DNA of 64,000 bases, from NCBI RefSeq assembly GCF_023115465.1, contig NZ_CP096034.1, forward strand, positions 744,001 through 808,000. The letters run 5' to 3'. This DNA comes from Gottfriedia acidiceleris (GTDB lineage: Bacteria > Bacillota > Bacilli > Bacillales > Bacillaceae_G). The position numbers were made by a program, and so were the translations under genes. Below are positions 61,992 to 64,000 of this stretch, piece after piece (within the stretch, counting starts at the first letter, position 1; every line of letters begins with the position of its first letter). The notes under the pieces were generated by a model. That model did not search any database. It saw only the letters and a program-made list of their open reading frames with translations, and was not told where the DNA came from.

Positions 61992-62270
61992 TTAAGAATA
62001 AGTATTGAAATCAGTCACCCATTGAGAGAGTTGATTTTGGTGGTTTGTAATGTGCTGATCTAAATCAGCAGAATACTTTCCAGACTGACTATAATAATAA
62101 ACGTCATTTAACATGCTTTTTACATCATCTGTTATTTGGTCGTTCGTTAATAAGGATTGAACAAGTCTTTCTAATTGCTCACATTCTGATATAGTTCCAC
62201 AACAGTCAGATTGGTGATTCATTAAAATATCTCGTAAAATTGTTAATTGATGTTCATGATTTAAAGGCAT
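61992..62270 (-). CDS. ytzH: YtzH-like protein
   Basis: A 92-residue helical, acidic protein. LNHEHQLTILRDILMNHQSD and the Cys pair in SDCCGTISECEQLERLVQSL match the small YtzH family of Bacillus, which has no known function. ATG 62270 follows AAAAGGATG; the frame opens ten codons earlier without a site. It is convergent with ytmP and divergent from trmB. Confidence 0.82.
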   Translation of the reverse strand: MPLNHEHQLTILRDILMNHQSDCCGTISECEQLERLVQSLLTNDQITDDVKSMLNDVYYYSQSGKYSADLDQHITNHQNQLSQWVTDFNTYS

Positions 62271-62347
62271 AAATTCACATCCTTTTTTTATTAAGTACAC
62301 TTGAAATAGTTTGTGTTACAAGAAATGATTTTATACTATACGTGAAT

Positions 62348-62376
62348 AACCGAGTGCCATCGTGCTTGGTTTTTTC
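62348..62376 (+). terminator. Terminator-like hairpin in the trmB leader
   Basis: AACCGAGTGC (62348-62357) pairs with GTGCTTGGTT (62362-62371) over ten positions, with three wobbles and a CATC loop, followed by T-run. No plus-strand gene ends here, so it may act as an attenuator for trmB. Confidence 0.5.
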
Positions 62377-62420
62377 TTTGAGTAATTATAAATTGCAAAA
62401 TCGAGAGGGAGTAAAATCTT

Positions 62421-63062
62421 ATGAGATTAAGACATAAGCCAGGTGCGGCAGATCAAGTTAAACAAAATGCTCATTATGTAATTCCAAATCCGTCAGAACA
62501 AAAAGGGAAATGGAATGAAGTTTTCCAAAATGATCAACCAATTCATATCGAGGTTGGTACGGGTAGAGGTCGTTTTATGGTCGGTATGGCTAAAGCCAAT
62601 CCTCATATTAACTATATTGGCATTGAGAAATATACAAGTGTAATTTCTGATGCATTAGATAAATTAATTGAAGCTGAAGTTCCAAACTTAAAGCTGTTAA
62701 ATGTAGATGCTCAAAAATTAACGGATTTCTTTGAGGACGGAGAAATAGATCGAGTATATTTAAACTTTTCTGATCCATGGCCAAAGGTTCGTCATGAAAA
62801 GCGTCGATTAACATATAAAACATTCTTAAAAATGTATCAACAAATCTTGAAAAATGATGGGGAAATTCATTTTAAAACAGATAATCAAGATTTATTCGAG
62901 TTTTCAATCATGAGTATGGCGAACTACGGAATGACAATGCATTTCTTAAGCCTAGATCTTCATAATAGTGATTTTGAAGGAAATATTATGACTGAATACG
63001 AAGAGAAGTTTTCTTCAAAAGGTAACCGTATTTACCGAGTTGAAGCTGCTTATCGAAACTAA
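62421..63062 (+). CDS. trmB: tRNA (guanine-N7)-methyltransferase
   Basis: TrmB forms m7G46 in tRNA using SAM. The 213-residue product has SAM motif [21 protein letters not shown] and the diagnostic [20 protein letters not shown]. The C-terminal [12 protein letters not shown] stretch binds tRNA in homologues. The start follows GAGAGGGAG. A terminator-like hairpin lies 45-73 bases upstream. It has a strong terminator of its own. Confidence 0.97.
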   Translation: MRLRHKPGAADQVKQNAHYVIPNPSEQKGKWNEVFQNDQPIHIEVGTGRGRFMVGMAKANPHINYIGIEKYTSVISDALDKLIEAEVPNLKLLNVDAQKLTDFFEDGEIDRVYLNFSDPWPKVRHEKRRLTYKTFLKMYQQILKNDGEIHFKTDNQDLFEFSIMSMANYGMTMHFLSLDLHNSDFEGNIMTEYEEKFSSKGNRIYRVEAAYRN

Positions 63063-63070
63063 TTTAACTA

Positions 63071-63110
63071 GAAGACTATCGTGATATATTTATCAGGATA
63101 GTCTTTTTTA
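63071..63110 (+). terminator. Terminator after trmB
   Basis: AAGACTATC / GATAGTCTT with an AT-rich loop is followed by T7. Confidence 0.85.
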
Positions 63111-63225
63111 ATTTGCACAACACACAAGTTTTAATATGAATGTATATATTTAGGCAATCTAAAACAATTTTCATTTCGTATTCACTATTGTTCCCTTTCT
63201 TTTACCTATTCCTGCTCTTAAAATA

Positions 63226-63253
63226 TTCAGTAAATTTGTAAAAGTGGTATAAT
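63226..63253 (+). promoter_or_regulatory. Extended -10 promoter of ytnP
   Basis: TGGTATAAT supplies a perfect -10 (63248-63253) with a TG extension. The -35 (TTCAGT, 16-base spacer) is weak. Confidence 0.55.
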
Positions 63254-63286
63254 ATTTAAGGCAAGTAAATAAGAAGGGGGATAAGT

Positions 63287-64000
63287 ATGGAACAGTTGAA
63301 AATTGGGACTTGTACAATTCATTGGCTTACTGGAGGAAATACCCATTTAGATGGTGGAGCAATGTTTGGAGTTGTTCCAAAGGCGCTTTGGTCAAAAAAA
63401 TATATTGTTAATGACAAAAACCAAATTCCTTTACGTACTGACCCAGTATTTATTCAAACAAATGGTTTAAATATTATCATTGATAGTGGCATTGGTGTTA
63501 ATAAATTAAATGAGAAGCAAAAAAGAAATTTTGGCGTTACCGAGGATTCAGCGTTAGAAGAGTCATTAGCGATGCACGGATTAAAACTAGACGATATTAA
63601 TTATGTCATTATGACACATTTGCATTTTGATCATGCAAGTGGATTAACTAAATTTGAAAATGGTGAATTCAAACCTGTATTTTCGAATGCAAAAATTATT
63701 ACATCTCAAATTGAATGGGATGAAATGAGAAGTCCGAATATTCGTTCAAGTAATACATATTGGAAAGAAAATTGGGAAGCAATTCAGCACCAAGTAATTG
63801 CATTTGAAAAAGAATATTCTTTAACAGATGAAATAACAATTATTCACACAGGTGGACATAGCGATGGGCACAGTATTATAAAAATTGAAACTGAAGATGA
63901 GCTATTATTGCATATGGGGGATTTAATGCCTACACATGCACATCAGTCACCATTATGGGTTATGGCATATGATGATTACCCGATGACATCTATTTACGCA
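63287..64000 (+). CDS. ytnP: MBL-fold hydrolase YtnP (truncated by window end)
   Basis: The frame starts at ATG 63287 behind AAGGGGGATA and is still open at the last base, so 238 residues are present and the 3' end is missing. The metallo-beta-lactamase motif [10 protein letters not shown] gives His111, His113, Asp115 and His116, and further ligands lie in [10 protein letters not shown] and [10 protein letters not shown]. It matches YtnP of B. subtilis, reported to hydrolyse N-acyl-homoserine lactone-like signals. The position after trmB agrees. An own promoter with an extended -10 is visible. Confidence 0.9.
   Translation, partial: MEQLKIGTCTIHWLTGGNTHLDGGAMFGVVPKALWSKKYIVNDKNQIPLRTDPVFIQTNGLNIIIDSGIGVNKLNEKQKRNFGVTEDSALEESLAMHGLKLDDINYVIMTHLHFDHASGLTKFENGEFKPVFSNAKIITSQIEWDEMRSPNIRSSNTYWKENWEAIQHQVIAFEKEYSLTDEITIIHTGGHSDGHSIIKIETEDELLLHMGDLMPTHAHQSPLWVMAYDDYPMTSIYA

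Noticed and set aside
1-64000. CRISPR arrays, rRNA, tRNA, prophage or complete insertion sequences
   Set aside because: No regularly spaced direct repeats, conserved RNA gene text, transposase or phage genes were found by reading the window.

Overview
The window is a 64 kb piece of an AT-rich chromosome from an endospore-forming member of the Bacillaceae. The evidence is gene content and order that follow the B. subtilis yt region: glgA-glgP, yteA, menFDHBEC, ytkD, ytlACD-like ABC genes, pckA, metK, ytoA, ytpB, ytqAB, ytzC, yttB, leuS, ytfP, ytgP, ytzG, ytzE, pepV, ytlP, amyX, ytmP, ytzH, trmB and ytnP. Shine-Dalgarno sequences are strong and TTG/GTG starts are frequent. A SAM-I riboswitch, a purine riboswitch and a leucyl T-box are present. 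I cannot fix the genus from sequence alone. I saw no prophage, intact insertion sequence, CRISPR array, rRNA or tRNA.

Layout. 1-5.1 kb: the end of the glycogen operon (glgA fragment, glgP), a class 3 lipase and an AIM24 protein. 5.1-7.2 kb: a cold-shock protein with a long leader, a TspO homologue and YteA. 7.2-15.9 kb: the menaquinone block, with menA divergent from menFDHBEC. 15.9-21.5 kb: yidD, a ytzI-like small gene, the Nudix gene ytkD, a three-gene ABC importer, and a divergent Rrf2 regulator/AhpD-like pair. 21.5-25 kb: pckA and metK, divergent, metK behind a SAM-I riboswitch.

25-32.5 kb is an accessory block within the conserved backbone: an MDR oxidoreductase, a small unknown gene, a clan GH-A-like hydrolase opposite a MarR regulator, an MTA/SAH-type deaminase behind an adenine-type riboswitch, a DinB protein, a DUF2332-like remnant, fosB, and a pirin-OsmC pair whose promoter carries two copies of an 18-bp dyad. 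32.5-35.8 kb is a polyamine operon: speD followed by one reading frame that joins an arginine/lysine/ornithine-type decarboxylase to spermidine synthase. An intact Shine-Dalgarno and ATG remain at the junction.

36-45 kb holds a glycosyltransferase and PAP2 phosphatase, a decayed membrane-protein gene, ytoA, ytpB, a cation/proton antiporter behind a leader hairpin, a secreted His-rich protein, a palindromic intergenic repeat, and the tRNA wobble-modification pair ytqB-ytqA. 45-64 kb is conserved backbone: yttB, T-box-leuS, a rhodanese, ytfP, ytgP, ytzG, ytzE, pepV, an MFS gene, thpR, type I pullulanase, ytmP, ytzH, trmB and a truncated ytnP.

Metabolic links. Glycogen phosphorylase and pullulanase act together on alpha-glucan. 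MetK makes SAM, SpeD and SpeE consume it and release methylthioadenosine, and the deaminase can act on such adenosine derivatives. The points most worth a second look are the decarboxylase-SpeE fusion with its internal start, the adenine riboswitch on a deaminase gene, and the operator dyads at the Rrf2/AhpD and pirin promoters.
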